A stretch of DNA of 64,000 nt, from assembly GCA_014237465.1 (NCBI GenBank), contig JABZFM010000006.1:370095-434094 (forward strand), given 5' to 3'. A program made the position numbers and the translations under genes. Shown here one piece after another: positions 15,322 through 23,552 of this stretch; position 1 is the stretch's first letter; every line of letters begins with the position of its first letter. The notes beneath the pieces are model-generated. The model saw only the letters and a program-made list of their open reading frames with translations. It had not been told where the DNA came from and made no database searches. The DNA comes from Desulfobacteraceae bacterium. Lineage in GTDB: Bacteria > Desulfobacterota > Desulfobacteria > Desulfobacterales > Desulfosalsimonadaceae.

Positions 15322-16947
15322 TCAGATTGCTGACTTTGGAACACCTGCCGCCACTTGTCTTAGATACCGAGAGACGATTTGTGTATCCCAATCAGTTTCT
15401 TGCAGAATGGATTCCATCGATGCCGGGGTAACCCAACAAGCTTCTACATGTTCTTCTGACAATTCAAAATAGGTATTGGAAGAATTAACTAAATATGTTG
15501 ACCCGAATCGAAGCCGGCCACTACTGCGATACATCCAGTCAGCAATATGACCGGCAATGTGGTAATTCGAGGCAAGACCGATTTCTTCGAATAACTCACG
15601 TTCCAATGCAGTCTCCGGTGTTTCCCCTGGCCGAATACGCCCTCCAGGCAGATCAGGCTCTTTTAGTTTTCCGTCTGCTTGACGGGATCGCCATAATAGA
15701 AGAAACTTTCCACTGCTCTGAACAATCGCCTTTACACAATGCACAATTTCCGGACGCCGCCTCTGAGCTGGTATAACCAGAACAGTTGGAAGGTAATCCA
15801 AGTGTACCTCCGGCCCATCCCGTTGACCCGAATCTTGATGCTTCTCCAATAAATTTGGTGGATTGCTCGTCGAATCAAGAACTGGACCCGGGCATAGGGG
15901 ATCTTTTTGGTGTAGACTGCCATTTATTAGCCACCGTCTCTCAACAGATCCCCCCTGGCAAATATCCTGAACAAAACATTCAGAACACGCCTCTGGAAGA
16001 ACAGATGAGGCCATTAGCTGAAAAGAAGCCTCATGTTCAAGTTCTTCAAGCAAAAGATCAGATATGTCCATGCGTGTAACCCAAGGCGTCTGAAGAAGAT
16101 ACGTGGATGGGGAGATACGGCCATCAGGAAGGATTCGACAGGACCGGTATGAAGAGAATCTCTTCCCAGGCTTGAAGGTTCCGGTCAGAGCGCCTAATAA
16201 ACGGTCACTCGAGCGAACAGAATTTCCGCCCTGCGCAAGCAGACGCAAAGCATCAAATACTTGATTTGAATCTGGTAAATAGCTTAAATCGCCTGTGGTC
16301 GGCATAAAAATATTGACTCTTAGCGCTACGCCCATTTCAGCAGCTAATATAAGTAAGGCAATTAAATTATCAGCCTCAAGAGTTTCGGGTGTTCCCACAA
16401 CTACAATAGTGGTGGGGATGCCATGTAATATGCCGAACTCAACTGAACTTATTGCACGAAGCCAAGTCCCAGATTTTCCCCGCCATTCATCATGGCGTGA
16501 TGGAGTTGCAAAGTCAATAGACACGTCAAGTTCATCAATCATAGAAGCAAAAATGGTTGCATTTTTTTGATTTTTTAAAGTATCCGCGAGCGCTCCATTA
16601 GTTGTAACAGCAATGGTGACAGAAGGTAAGTATGTCTTACATAGATATAGAAGGCCTGGGAATCTTTGCGAGAGAAAGCTTTCTCCGGTTCCAAAATTAA
16701 TCGAACCGATGGAGTTCACATTTCTCTTCAAGAAACGATTGGCAGTTTTTAAGTCGATCTCAGGGTGACCAACTTGAGATCGTGAGAGAGCGCTATAGCA
16801 GAACGGACAGTTTAAATCACACCGTGAAGAGAATCCCCAACCAACAGTCCATGTTGTAGGAGGACCACAGGATGAGGATTTTGTGACATGTGTTTCTGAA
16901 TTTTTCATTTTTGATTCATTTATGTTGCCTACCTTCTGATATAGCAT
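15322..16947 (-). CDS. Radical SAM-SPASM-Nudix fusion protein, 541 aa
   Basis: The radical-SAM motif is C43-x3-C47-x2-C50 (SSRCDLNCPFC), with a degenerate FGTGES in place of GGEP and a VTTNG motif. A cysteine set (CRILPDGRISPS, EACSECFVQDICQGG) marks a SPASM-like domain near residues 270-345. From about residue 390 a complete Nudix hydrolase domain follows; its box is exact (GRIRPGE, seven residues, REL-F-EE-I-G-L, about 434-457). Nudix enzymes hydrolyse nucleoside diphosphate-X compounds. The fusion suggests coupling of radical chemistry with hydrolysis of a nucleotide-linked product or with removal of a by-product. An alternative ATG lies 13 codons in (16908). It heads the enzyme part of the - strand cluster. 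Confidence 0.85.
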   Translation of the reverse strand: MLYQKVGNINESKMKNSETHVTKSSSCGPPTTWTVGWGFSSRCDLNCPFCYSALSRSQVGHPEIDLKTANRFLKRNVNSIGSINFGTGESFLSQRFPGLLYLCKTYLPSVTIAVTTNGALADTLKNQKNATIFASMIDELDVSIDFATPSRHDEWRGKSGTWLRAISSVEFGILHGIPTTIVVVGTPETLEADNLIALLILAAEMGVALRVNIFMPTTGDLSYLPDSNQVFDALRLLAQGGNSVRSSDRLLGALTGTFKPGKRFSSYRSCRILPDGRISPSTYLLQTPWVTRMDISDLLLEELEHEASFQLMASSVLPEACSECFVQDICQGGSVERRWLINGSLHQKDPLCPGPVLDSTSNPPNLLEKHQDSGQRDGPEVHLDYLPTVLVIPAQRRRPEIVHCVKAIVQSSGKFLLLWRSRQADGKLKEPDLPGGRIRPGETPETALERELFEEIGLASNYHIAGHIADWMYRSSGRLRFGSTYLVNSSNTYFELSEEHVEACWVTPASMESILQETDWDTQIVSRYLRQVAAGVPKSAI

Positions 16948-17091
16948 TTCAAGCTATTTTCTTCTGAGTTTAATATCAGCTTAATCCGCAAGTATTTGCC
17001 TTGATTGTAATTCGAAAAAATTATGATTATTAGTGATTCAAAAAGATATTACCAAGGCTACCAATATGTCCAGTAAAATTTCCAAAGTTGC

Positions 17092-17394
17092 CTATTGCTT
17101 CAGTGATAAAATTTCTGTTTTCAAAAAGGTGTCAAGGTTAAATTGTTTATTGAGGATATGTTCTGAAAGCTGCAGACCCTCCACATGCTTAAGGATTTCG
17201 GGCCAAGGCATTGCCAAATATGTTGGATCGGTATATCGATTCGGCTGTATCTTCAAAGGCCTTGTACTGGATATTGCACCAATCGAACTTGCCAGCCTGG
17301 CAGAAACAATAGATCCGTCTTTGTCACAATTTCGGATGCAGAGGCGTAAAGGGATGCCAGGTTTCGAGGATGGATATATGATCAATTCATGCAT
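17092..17394 (-). CDS. Hypothetical protein, 100 aa
   Basis: The - frame has natural-looking composition (for example YLAMPWPEILKHVEGL) and ends before the Nudix-fusion gene. No good ribosome-binding site precedes its ATG, and a 41-kDa-free, short product like this has no recognisable domain; it does not match PqqD-like recognition domains. An overlapping + frame at 17033-17407 is less protein-like. It lies between the repeat peptide and the radical-SAM-Nudix gene, so it may be a small pathway partner or a decayed gene. Confidence 0.35.
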   Translation of the reverse strand: MHELIIYPSSKPGIPLRLCIRNCDKDGSIVSARLASSIGAISSTRPLKIQPNRYTDPTYLAMPWPEILKHVEGLQLSEHILNKQFNLDTFLKTEILSLKQ

Positions 17395-17400
17395 AGCTGA

Positions 17401-17452
17401 CGAATAAGGATAGATCGTGCTTCGTTTCGTTCACACAATCCATCCTTATTCG
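17401..17452. repeat. 11-bp perfect inverted repeat between peptide and enzyme genes
   Basis: CGAATAAGGAT (17401-17411) pairs with ATCCTTATTCG (17442-17452) across a 30-nt loop. It lies 40 bp after the stop of the repeat-peptide gene and just before the 100-aa frame. There is no T-tract, so it looks more like a processing or stabilising hairpin than a terminator. That would allow high peptide and lower enzyme expression from one transcript. Confidence 0.55.
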
Positions 17453-17492
17453 TTGGATGTCCCAGATGCTCGACGATGGATTTAAAAAATAA

Positions 17493-17696
17493 CTATCTAC
17501 GGATATTGCCAAAACCATCGATGTACCCTTTTAAGTTGTTAGAATTGTCCCTGATGTTTCCAAAATTGTCGATGTAACCTTTTGGATTATTAGAATTGTC
17601 CCTGATGCTTCCAAAATTGTCGATGTAACCTTTGGGATTGTTGAAATTGTCCCTAATGTTTCCAAAGTTGTCGATGTATCCTTTGCTAATAGTCAT
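17493..17696 (-). CDS. Tandem-repeat peptide, 67 aa; candidate modified-peptide precursor
   Basis: The start is the ATG at 17696, preceded by AAGGAGA four bases away. After the four residues MTIS the product is almost entirely four copies of a 17-residue unit: KGYIDNFGNIRDNFNNP (5-21), KGYIDNFGSIRDNSNNP (22-38), KGYIDNFGNIRDNSNNL (39-55) and a short KGYIDGFGNIRR (56-67). There is no signal peptide, cysteine or membrane segment. Each unit holds Y-I-D and F-G-N (FGS once), the aromatic-x-Asp/Asn spacing used by radical-SAM three-residue cyclophane enzymes. It is the first gene after a shared promoter element and precedes the radical-SAM/U32 genes. Alternatively it belongs to the broad class of short beta-type repeats with a GYID-x-x-G-x-IRD flavour, of unknown function. 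Confidence 0.75.
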   Translation of the reverse strand: MTISKGYIDNFGNIRDNFNNPKGYIDNFGSIRDNSNNPKGYIDNFGNIRDNSNNLKGYIDGFGNIRR

Positions 17697-17824
17697 TTTT
17701 TCTCTCCTTATTTTAGTGATAAATTTAATGGTGTTTACAATAATATCCCTATGATATTTCCGCATGAATAATTTAAAAGTTTTTCGGTACGGCTATTTTC
17801 TTGGCAATGTGCACTTGCTCTAAT

Positions 17825-17868
17825 TAGTATACGGGTGTTGCCAAAAAAAATCTGACATTCCCTGAAAA
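17825..17868 (-). promoter_or_regulatory. Bipartite promoter-like element, copy P1
   Basis: Read on the - strand: TTTTCAGGGAATGTCAGA (17868-17851), 18 nt beginning with eight T, then GTATACTA (17832-17825). The same two blocks at the same distance recur at 28216-28171 (-) and 28815-28858 (+). It lies about 130 bp upstream of the repeat-peptide start at 17696. The rest of the 373-bp gap from 17697 to 18069 holds no other gene that I can see. Confidence 0.65.
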
Positions 17869-18069
17869 TTTTTTAGTTATAAATTTGAAATTTAATATTT
17901 AATCAACGGGGCTTTAATGAGGGATGTATGTGCGAAGTGATTTGTAAAATCTTAATCCCATTTTTTGGGAAGATCCGAGGGGCCGAACCCAATAAAGATT
18001 TTAAGAAAATGTGTTAATTGGAATTTTCAAGAGTAGCTTGATTTCTAATACTTCAAAAATTTTCACAAT

Positions 18070-18864
18070 TCATGAAGTACAAATGTCCTTCCAGAGTTGC
18101 CTTCTTGAATATATGTGAGGTATGCTTACATCAAAAGCACGCTTCTCTGATGTTTCTATTGATTGGCTTTGGAAAAAGAGAAATAAATCGCGGCGGCAAT
18201 AAACACACGGCCAATTTTTATGATACCAGAGGGAATCAACAACGGTTGTTAGAGAAATTTGGTTATGGAACGCTGCTTGAGTCATAGCAGTAATATCAGC
18301 TGTTTCAATTACTTCCAATGGGGAAAGCGTATTTTCATCTTTTATTATGGATTCAACGGTCATTGGTTCACCTCCAGAATCCATTTTTTTTGATTTTATT
18401 GGTGCTGAAATCGATTGTGTTGTCAGACGTTTGACCTCCCAGAATCGATTTATTGACCATTCCCAAGGTTTTCTTACCCAAGTGCTAAACTTGGCGACAG
18501 ATGAGTCATAGGTTACGGCTGCTTCCCAAGCAGCTGCAATCAAAATATCGAAAAGTAAGCTTTCTTCCATTACATCCGAAACTGCCTCGCTTGCTTTTTT
18601 TTCTGCAGCTTTTTGGACACTCATAACCAACATACCAAAGTTTTCTTTCTTTTCTTTGTCCAAGGAGGCCAATAAATCGTATTGCTTGGCGCATCTTTTA
18701 TGATGAAGTTTATGTATATCTTCGGCCTCACGATCTTTTAATTTAAATTTTCGTTGTTTATTCTCCATTTTCGTCAAAACACCCGCGTGTTCAGCGGTGC
18801 ATTGTTCGCAAAGAATGTGTTGGATTGACTTCATTGATTCCGGAAGATTGATCGAGTTATTCAT
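18070..18864 (-). CDS. Divergent sigma-70-like protein, 264 aa
   Basis: AATAAGGAGG precedes the ATG. Residues 102-145 (LLFDILIAAAWEAAVTYD, AKFSTWVRKPWEWSINRFW) align well with sigma-70 region 2.1-2.4, where the usual pattern is a Leu-rich helix, FDP, KFSTYA, and WIRQAI. Residues about 152-190 (SISAPI, GGEPMTVESIIKDENTLSPLEVIE) match the region 3 linker form found in many sigma factors. The C-terminus could be a worn region 4. The N-terminal 100 residues are unusual, with CEQC (C19, C22) and a Lys/Glu-rich helix that may be a regulatory domain. It is the last gene of a 9-gene operon, 11 bp after the receiver-like gene. A dedicated transcription initiation factor is likely but not certain. Confidence 0.55.
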   Translation of the reverse strand: MNNSINLPESMKSIQHILCEQCTAEHAGVLTKMENKQRKFKLKDREAEDIHKLHHKRCAKQYDLLASLDKEKKENFGMLVMSVQKAAEKKASEAVSDVMEESLLFDILIAAAWEAAVTYDSSVAKFSTWVRKPWEWSINRFWEVKRLTTQSISAPIKSKKMDSGGEPMTVESIIKDENTLSPLEVIETADITAMTQAAFHNQISLTTVVDSLWYHKNWPCVYCRRDLFLFFQSQSIETSEKRAFDVSIPHIYSRRQLWKDICTS

Positions 18865-18875
18865 TCTAAGCCTCC

Positions 18876-20426
18876 TTATTTTTTACCCCGGAAAATAAGA
18901 CGAGCTGTGTTATATGAATCCCAGTCTTTTTGTGAAAGTTCTTTGTCTTCGAGGGCAAAACCACGGAGTATGAGTTGTTCTGATGGAGTCAGCCCATGGG
19001 GGCCTTCTGGATTCCAACTTTCGCCTGCCAGCATGTCGGGAAGAGATAACGCCAGATCGCCAGTTTTTTTTCCAACTTCCTTTTTATCCTTCCATCGCCT
19101 CATAGTTGTAACCCAGTTAAAGGACTTGTCTATACCTTTTCCCTCATGCCATGGAATAACCAATGGAGAACTAGGGGCGGGAAAAAGCGCCAAATAAAGG
19201 TCATCTACAGTCATTACTGGGGATTCGGAATTGTCGATTACCTCTATAGTGGTCTTTCTTACATGCTCTTCAACACGTTTCTTAATCTGAATGACACGTT
19301 TGAGTAAATTTAGCGTGACAAGAAATGTTGCCCATCTGCGGACTCTATCAGAGTAGGCACCAGTTTTAATATCTACGCAGCCCTGCTTGCATTTCTTTCC
19401 TGATACACCAAACTTCTGGGTTAAGTCTTTATATGCATCTTTGTCGTAATTGTCTCCAGCTTCTTTTATTATGGTTAATAAAGATAGGTTTTTACGGTCT
19501 TTTACCAACTCATCGTTGTCGTATGCGTTCCACACTGTTCCACATAACTCCTGAGCCTGCTTAAGTTCATCACAATCAACCATTACTGTCTGCAAGAGAT
19601 CTCTGGCCCATTTTTGAATGGCCTCAGCTCGATTTTCTTCGGGTATGTCTATAAAGAGACCATTGATCGAAAATTTACGTTCGGCATGGGGCGAATGCAT
19701 GGTCAACACACCGTGATCAGCTGATTCAGTCAATGCCATCAGGTCGGAGGGGGAAAGTGTTATCTGAAATGTTTCATAAAGATTTTCTATTCGAGCCCGC
19801 AGTGCTTGAACTCCTTTTTTAATGACATTAGTCCAGCTGCGATCCTCACCGGAGACACCAAATTCAGAGTAATCAATATTAAGAATTTCTTTACTTATAA
19901 GATGAAGCGTACGAACTTCTGATACGTCCTCAAGCAAATTCCCATAGTTTGTCATGGGAACAATGCCGATAGGATGTTGGTAAAGTAGGGAACTGATGAA
20001 GATTCCCATAACAAGTCCCTCAAAACCCGCTTTCATTCCAACATCTTTTTTTGATGGATCCGAAGTAACGACAAACTTTGATTTATTAGATTGACTTACG
20101 CTTAGGGGATCCGTTGATTCATTATTTCTCTCATCATTAACCTTACCATGGGTATCCGTCCATTTCCGAAGATTATAGTCCATCGCTATTATTTCAGGAG
20201 GAAATTTCGAAGTATCACCTGAACCCCACCAGAATGGTCCGAAACAAGTGCCAAAATCAGATGAGGTTCGTATGCTGGAGGGACCTGGAATGGCAGAATG
20301 ATTAACAATTTGGAAATATTTGGCCAATTCATCCGGCAATTTTTTCTCTGGATACATATATCCTGCATCCTGTCCTTCGCAGTCATCAATCCATAATATA
20401 CGGATTTTATCATATGCAATATCCAT
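18876..20426 (-). CDS. Receiver-like signalling protein, 516 aa
   Basis: AAAGGAGGTG precedes the ATG. The N-terminus has IRILWIDDCEG (D14, D15), then IIAMDYNL with D83 as a possible phospho-acceptor, and after an insertion GIVPMTNYGN at the position of the receiver switch Thr/Ser. These are the landmarks of an atypical, expanded response-regulator receiver. Residues 200-516 are helical, soluble and unlike a known DNA-binding output. It is encoded 22 bp after a histidine-kinase-like gene and 11 bp before a sigma-like gene, so signal relay from kinase to transcription is the natural reading. I do not recognise the full-length family. Confidence 0.5.
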   Translation of the reverse strand: MDIAYDKIRILWIDDCEGQDAGYMYPEKKLPDELAKYFQIVNHSAIPGPSSIRTSSDFGTCFGPFWWGSGDTSKFPPEIIAMDYNLRKWTDTHGKVNDERNNESTDPLSVSQSNKSKFVVTSDPSKKDVGMKAGFEGLVMGIFISSLLYQHPIGIVPMTNYGNLLEDVSEVRTLHLISKEILNIDYSEFGVSGEDRSWTNVIKKGVQALRARIENLYETFQITLSPSDLMALTESADHGVLTMHSPHAERKFSINGLFIDIPEENRAEAIQKWARDLLQTVMVDCDELKQAQELCGTVWNAYDNDELVKDRKNLSLLTIIKEAGDNYDKDAYKDLTQKFGVSGKKCKQGCVDIKTGAYSDRVRRWATFLVTLNLLKRVIQIKKRVEEHVRKTTIEVIDNSESPVMTVDDLYLALFPAPSSPLVIPWHEGKGIDKSFNWVTTMRRWKDKKEVGKKTGDLALSLPDMLAGESWNPEGPHGLTPSEQLILRGFALEDKELSQKDWDSYNTARLIFRGKK

Positions 20427-20448
20427 ATAAACACCTCCTTTTAACGAT

Positions 20449-22248
20449 TTACCCCATATTCATTCCTTCAAAAAACAGGCCCACTCTGTAAATAATATGG
20501 CCTTGTATTTCTTCAACTAAATAATACATATCACCAAGCTTGAGTCGGCGAAACAACTCAACCGACATACCAGGCCCATCATATTTTTTGGATTCCGGCC
20601 AGCGTAGCCATCCCTGGGAATTTCGGGCAGAAGCAATAAATACGTCATCTGCCTTAGCTGGTTGAATTTCATTTGACATAACCAGCAAATCAGTTGGGGA
20701 GCCATTAATAAATACCTGTGCTTGGGAAAGCATGACTCTTACAAATACCAGATAATTACCAACTTTCTCTGGTGTATATTTAACTTGGTATGCCCCGTAC
20801 CGCGTGTTATTGAGCAGCTCAAAGATAAGTTCCCGATAGATCGCTTTTTTTAATCTCACTCGCCTTTTGCCTTTTTTTGTAAGCACTTCCATGTGCAGTC
20901 CGATCAAGGCCTGATCGACTTCCGAAATAACACGAAGTTCAAAATCGCAGACTCGTTCCTCATTTATACCCCGATTTTCGTCTAAAATGTTAAATTTCCT
21001 TTGGCCGCTTATGAGCTGGTACCATTCTTTGATTTCTTGAATTAGATCGAGGTTTTCCTCCACGCCATCAGTACCTTCTATATCAAGAAACCGATCGCGC
21101 TTTCGGGCCGGAAGGTGTTCAAGTAATTCTTCTCTATTATCAACAGTATTTAATTGCAGAATAAGCGTTAAATCACGCAACATATCCTTGCGCAAACGAA
21201 TTGCGGGTGTACCGTGTTCGTCCAGAAATGAATTTAACGTATCAATACGATGCTTGAGGGTATGCCCATAGTGTCCAAGTGCTATTTTCTGGGCCTCAAT
21301 TCTTTGGTTAATTTCTTCTTGATGAAGAAGAATGGGAGCAGCATTGAGACCCAGCAGCATTTGAATCAAGTAGTGAAATGATCTCCCAGGTTCCCTATCC
21401 TTCCAATATATTACCATGGAAGATTTCAACTTATCCCTGTCCAAAGGAGATAAATAATACGTGACACTGGTAAAGGAATTTAGTTCAGAAAACAGAAAAA
21501 TCAATGCAATATGTTTGATAGCGCCTTTCCACAGTCTTATCAAATGTTCTACGTCATTCGGTCCAAGCTGGTTATCCGCCTCTCGCACTTTATTAACGGC
21601 TTTAATTATATCCGGAATCTGCTTATCTTTATCAGTATAACTTTCAATATATTCCCTAAGAGCTTTGGTTGTCTGCTCATCCTCAAAATCGCCATCTTTA
21701 AGAAAGCTATTTAAAAACACCTTCGGAGACCCTGCAGTCGAAAATGGAATTTTTACCTTGATATCTTCGCATGTGCCAGACACATCAATATTGCTTTTAT
21801 TAATATCAGGGTAAAATGAAGAGAATAAGATGGATTTATCATCCACACACATCCTGAATACTCGGGACTTGGCTGAAGTACTTACATCGACAAGTTTCCG
21901 AAGAAAATCGTGAGAATGAAATTTGTCATTTAAAGCCAGGATTACATCATTTAATCGTTTATGATTAACAGATCGGTTGTACCATTCGGAATCTTGAATA
22001 AGTTCAATTATAGCTGTTCTGCCTGCAGCCTTTTCTCCTTCCGGCGTCCAGAATACAAAACATTCGTATCCCAGTTTTGATAGTTCTTGCATAAGCTTGA
22101 GTTCAAAATTATCTCTAATAAATTCATAATTTTCGCCCATCAGATAAACTTGTATTGCGTTGCAGAGATGAATGGCTTTTTCAGCTGGGCATGAGGATCT
22201 GCCCACTAAGCAATCAACTGTATTGTCAAACCCGCAAAGCTTAGGCAT
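20449..22248 (-). CDS. Histidine-kinase-like protein, 599 aa
   Basis: Start ATG overlaps the preceding stop (TAATG), with GGAGA just upstream. A region near residues 318-340 (ALGHYGHTLKHRIDTLNSF) resembles a dimerisation/H-box helix. About residue 473 ELLNNTRYGAY resembles the N-box, and about residue 553 KYDGPGMSVELF resembles the G1/D-G-x-G box of the HATPase fold. The first 30 residues have four cysteines (C5, C13, C20, C29), suggesting a metal or redox sensor. There is no transmembrane segment, so any signal is sensed in the cytoplasm. It is followed by the receiver-like gene. The boxes are diverged, so enzymatic activity is uncertain. Confidence 0.5.
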   Translation of the reverse strand: MPKLCGFDNTVDCLVGRSSCPAEKAIHLCNAIQVYLMGENYEFIRDNFELKLMQELSKLGYECFVFWTPEGEKAAGRTAIIELIQDSEWYNRSVNHKRLNDVILALNDKFHSHDFLRKLVDVSTSAKSRVFRMCVDDKSILFSSFYPDINKSNIDVSGTCEDIKVKIPFSTAGSPKVFLNSFLKDGDFEDEQTTKALREYIESYTDKDKQIPDIIKAVNKVREADNQLGPNDVEHLIRLWKGAIKHIALIFLFSELNSFTSVTYYLSPLDRDKLKSSMVIYWKDREPGRSFHYLIQMLLGLNAAPILLHQEEINQRIEAQKIALGHYGHTLKHRIDTLNSFLDEHGTPAIRLRKDMLRDLTLILQLNTVDNREELLEHLPARKRDRFLDIEGTDGVEENLDLIQEIKEWYQLISGQRKFNILDENRGINEERVCDFELRVISEVDQALIGLHMEVLTKKGKRRVRLKKAIYRELIFELLNNTRYGAYQVKYTPEKVGNYLVFVRVMLSQAQVFINGSPTDLLVMSNEIQPAKADDVFIASARNSQGWLRWPESKKYDGPGMSVELFRRLKLGDMYYLVEEIQGHIIYRVGLFFEGMNMG

Positions 22249-23552
22249 TAATTATCTCCATAAAAATTCCGGTAGAATTCATCACGTAACTCGATCAATC
22301 GGTCAGGGGGACAGAGGCTCTTGACAATAATGTTTTCACCATCATAATGATCCCAGTTTTGGTCGAGTATTAGCCCTTCACGAGAGTACTGATCATACAA
22401 TGGTGTCCCAGGAAACGGGGTAATGAATGTTATATATGGTAAATCCATTTGAATGCCTCTATCTTTAAGCCGAAGAAGGTGATCAAGACCGTATGCAATG
22501 TCTTTTTCTGTTTCATGAGGTTCTCCGATGATATAAGAAGGGGTGACTGTAATCCCTTGATCTGAGAGGTGTTTCAGTCTTTCCTCAATATTCGGGCCGC
22601 CAGCCTTATGATAATACCTTAATGTCTTTGGGATGAAAGATTCAAGACCAATCACAGCACGAACATATCCCGATTCGCGAAGCAGCGGCAACAACTTTCT
22701 TAGTTTCTTGTTCTTTAGATCAGTCAACTTCATATATGTATGCCACTGTACTGGAGAACCTCGATCAATAAGCGCCATTGTCAATTGTTTGACTCGGTCA
22801 AAGTCCGAAAAAAAATCCTCATCCCAAATTGCTAACGCCTCAATCTGGTGGTGAATGGAAAGGTGCTCGACCTCTTCCATGATCTGTTTATGAGTTCTAC
22901 TTGCCGGGAGATCATAACGTGACGCTGTATGGCAAAAGGTGCATTTGTAGCGACACCCTCTTTGTACATGCATTGTCGCATATTTCTTGCCAGGGAATCC
23001 TTCCGAGGAATAGTCCTTCATCGGAAGCCCTTCACGATTCATCATTGGTAAGGTAGAAGGATCTATGCGTTGAGGAGGGATGGTACTACGAATAAATTCT
23101 CCACCAGATGTTCGATACGCTATGCCGGGGATATTTTCCGGCTGCTGTCCGGACAGAAATGCAAAAACAGCTTCTTCGCCATCGCTGACCACGACAAAAT
23201 CTGCATTTGCTTTCTTTGCCAGTTCAATGGCGTTCTGCCAGGTAATACACTCCCCTCCCAGATAGATCATTATATCAGGAAATTCATTACGGATAGTTGC
23301 AATACATTCGCAGGTTGAATTAAAGTTGAAATTTCGCACAGAAAATCCGATGACCGTTGGACAATACATCCGAACCTGATTCGCAAGGTCGTCTTTTACG
23401 GTATCTTTGGTCAGATGCAGCACTCGAGATTCGATCCCTCGCTCTTTCAGATAAGAAGATATATAACAAATCCCGATCGGTTCTGAGAACGAAAGGTGCT
23501 GTGGTCCGCCTGATGCTTTATCAATTTTAACCAGGAGGATACGCTCAGCCAT
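22248..23552 (-). CDS. B12-binding radical SAM protein, 434 aa
   Basis: Residues 1-140 are a cobalamin-binding-type domain (RILLVKIDKASGG, EPIGICYISSYLKERGI, PTVIGFSVRNFNFNSTCECI, MIYLGGECITW). The cluster motif GCRYKCTFC is near residues 200-208. AVIGLESF and SYIIGEPHETEKDI follow in order, and the C-terminus has FPGTPLYDQYSREGL as in many B12-radical SAM methyltransferases. The gene overlaps the ABC ATPase by 8 bp and the kinase-like gene by 1 bp, so all are translated together. Carbon methylation or ring rearrangement of a pathway metabolite is plausible; the substrate is unknown. Confidence 0.8.
   Translation of the reverse strand: MAERILLVKIDKASGGPQHLSFSEPIGICYISSYLKERGIESRVLHLTKDTVKDDLANQVRMYCPTVIGFSVRNFNFNSTCECIATIRNEFPDIMIYLGGECITWQNAIELAKKANADFVVVSDGEEAVFAFLSGQQPENIPGIAYRTSGGEFIRSTIPPQRIDPSTLPMMNREGLPMKDYSSEGFPGKKYATMHVQRGCRYKCTFCHTASRYDLPASRTHKQIMEEVEHLSIHHQIEALAIWDEDFFSDFDRVKQLTMALIDRGSPVQWHTYMKLTDLKNKKLRKLLPLLRESGYVRAVIGLESFIPKTLRYYHKAGGPNIEERLKHLSDQGITVTPSYIIGEPHETEKDIAYGLDHLLRLKDRGIQMDLPYITFITPFPGTPLYDQYSREGLILDQNWDHYDGENIIVKSLCPPDRLIELRDEFYRNFYGDN

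Noticed and set aside
17033..17407. 124-codon + strand frame
   Set aside because: Less protein-like than the overlapping - frame and out of step with the - strand cluster around it.
17493..17696. Direct repeats considered as a CRISPR array
   Set aside because: The 51-bp units are contiguous, in frame and code for protein; there are no spacers.
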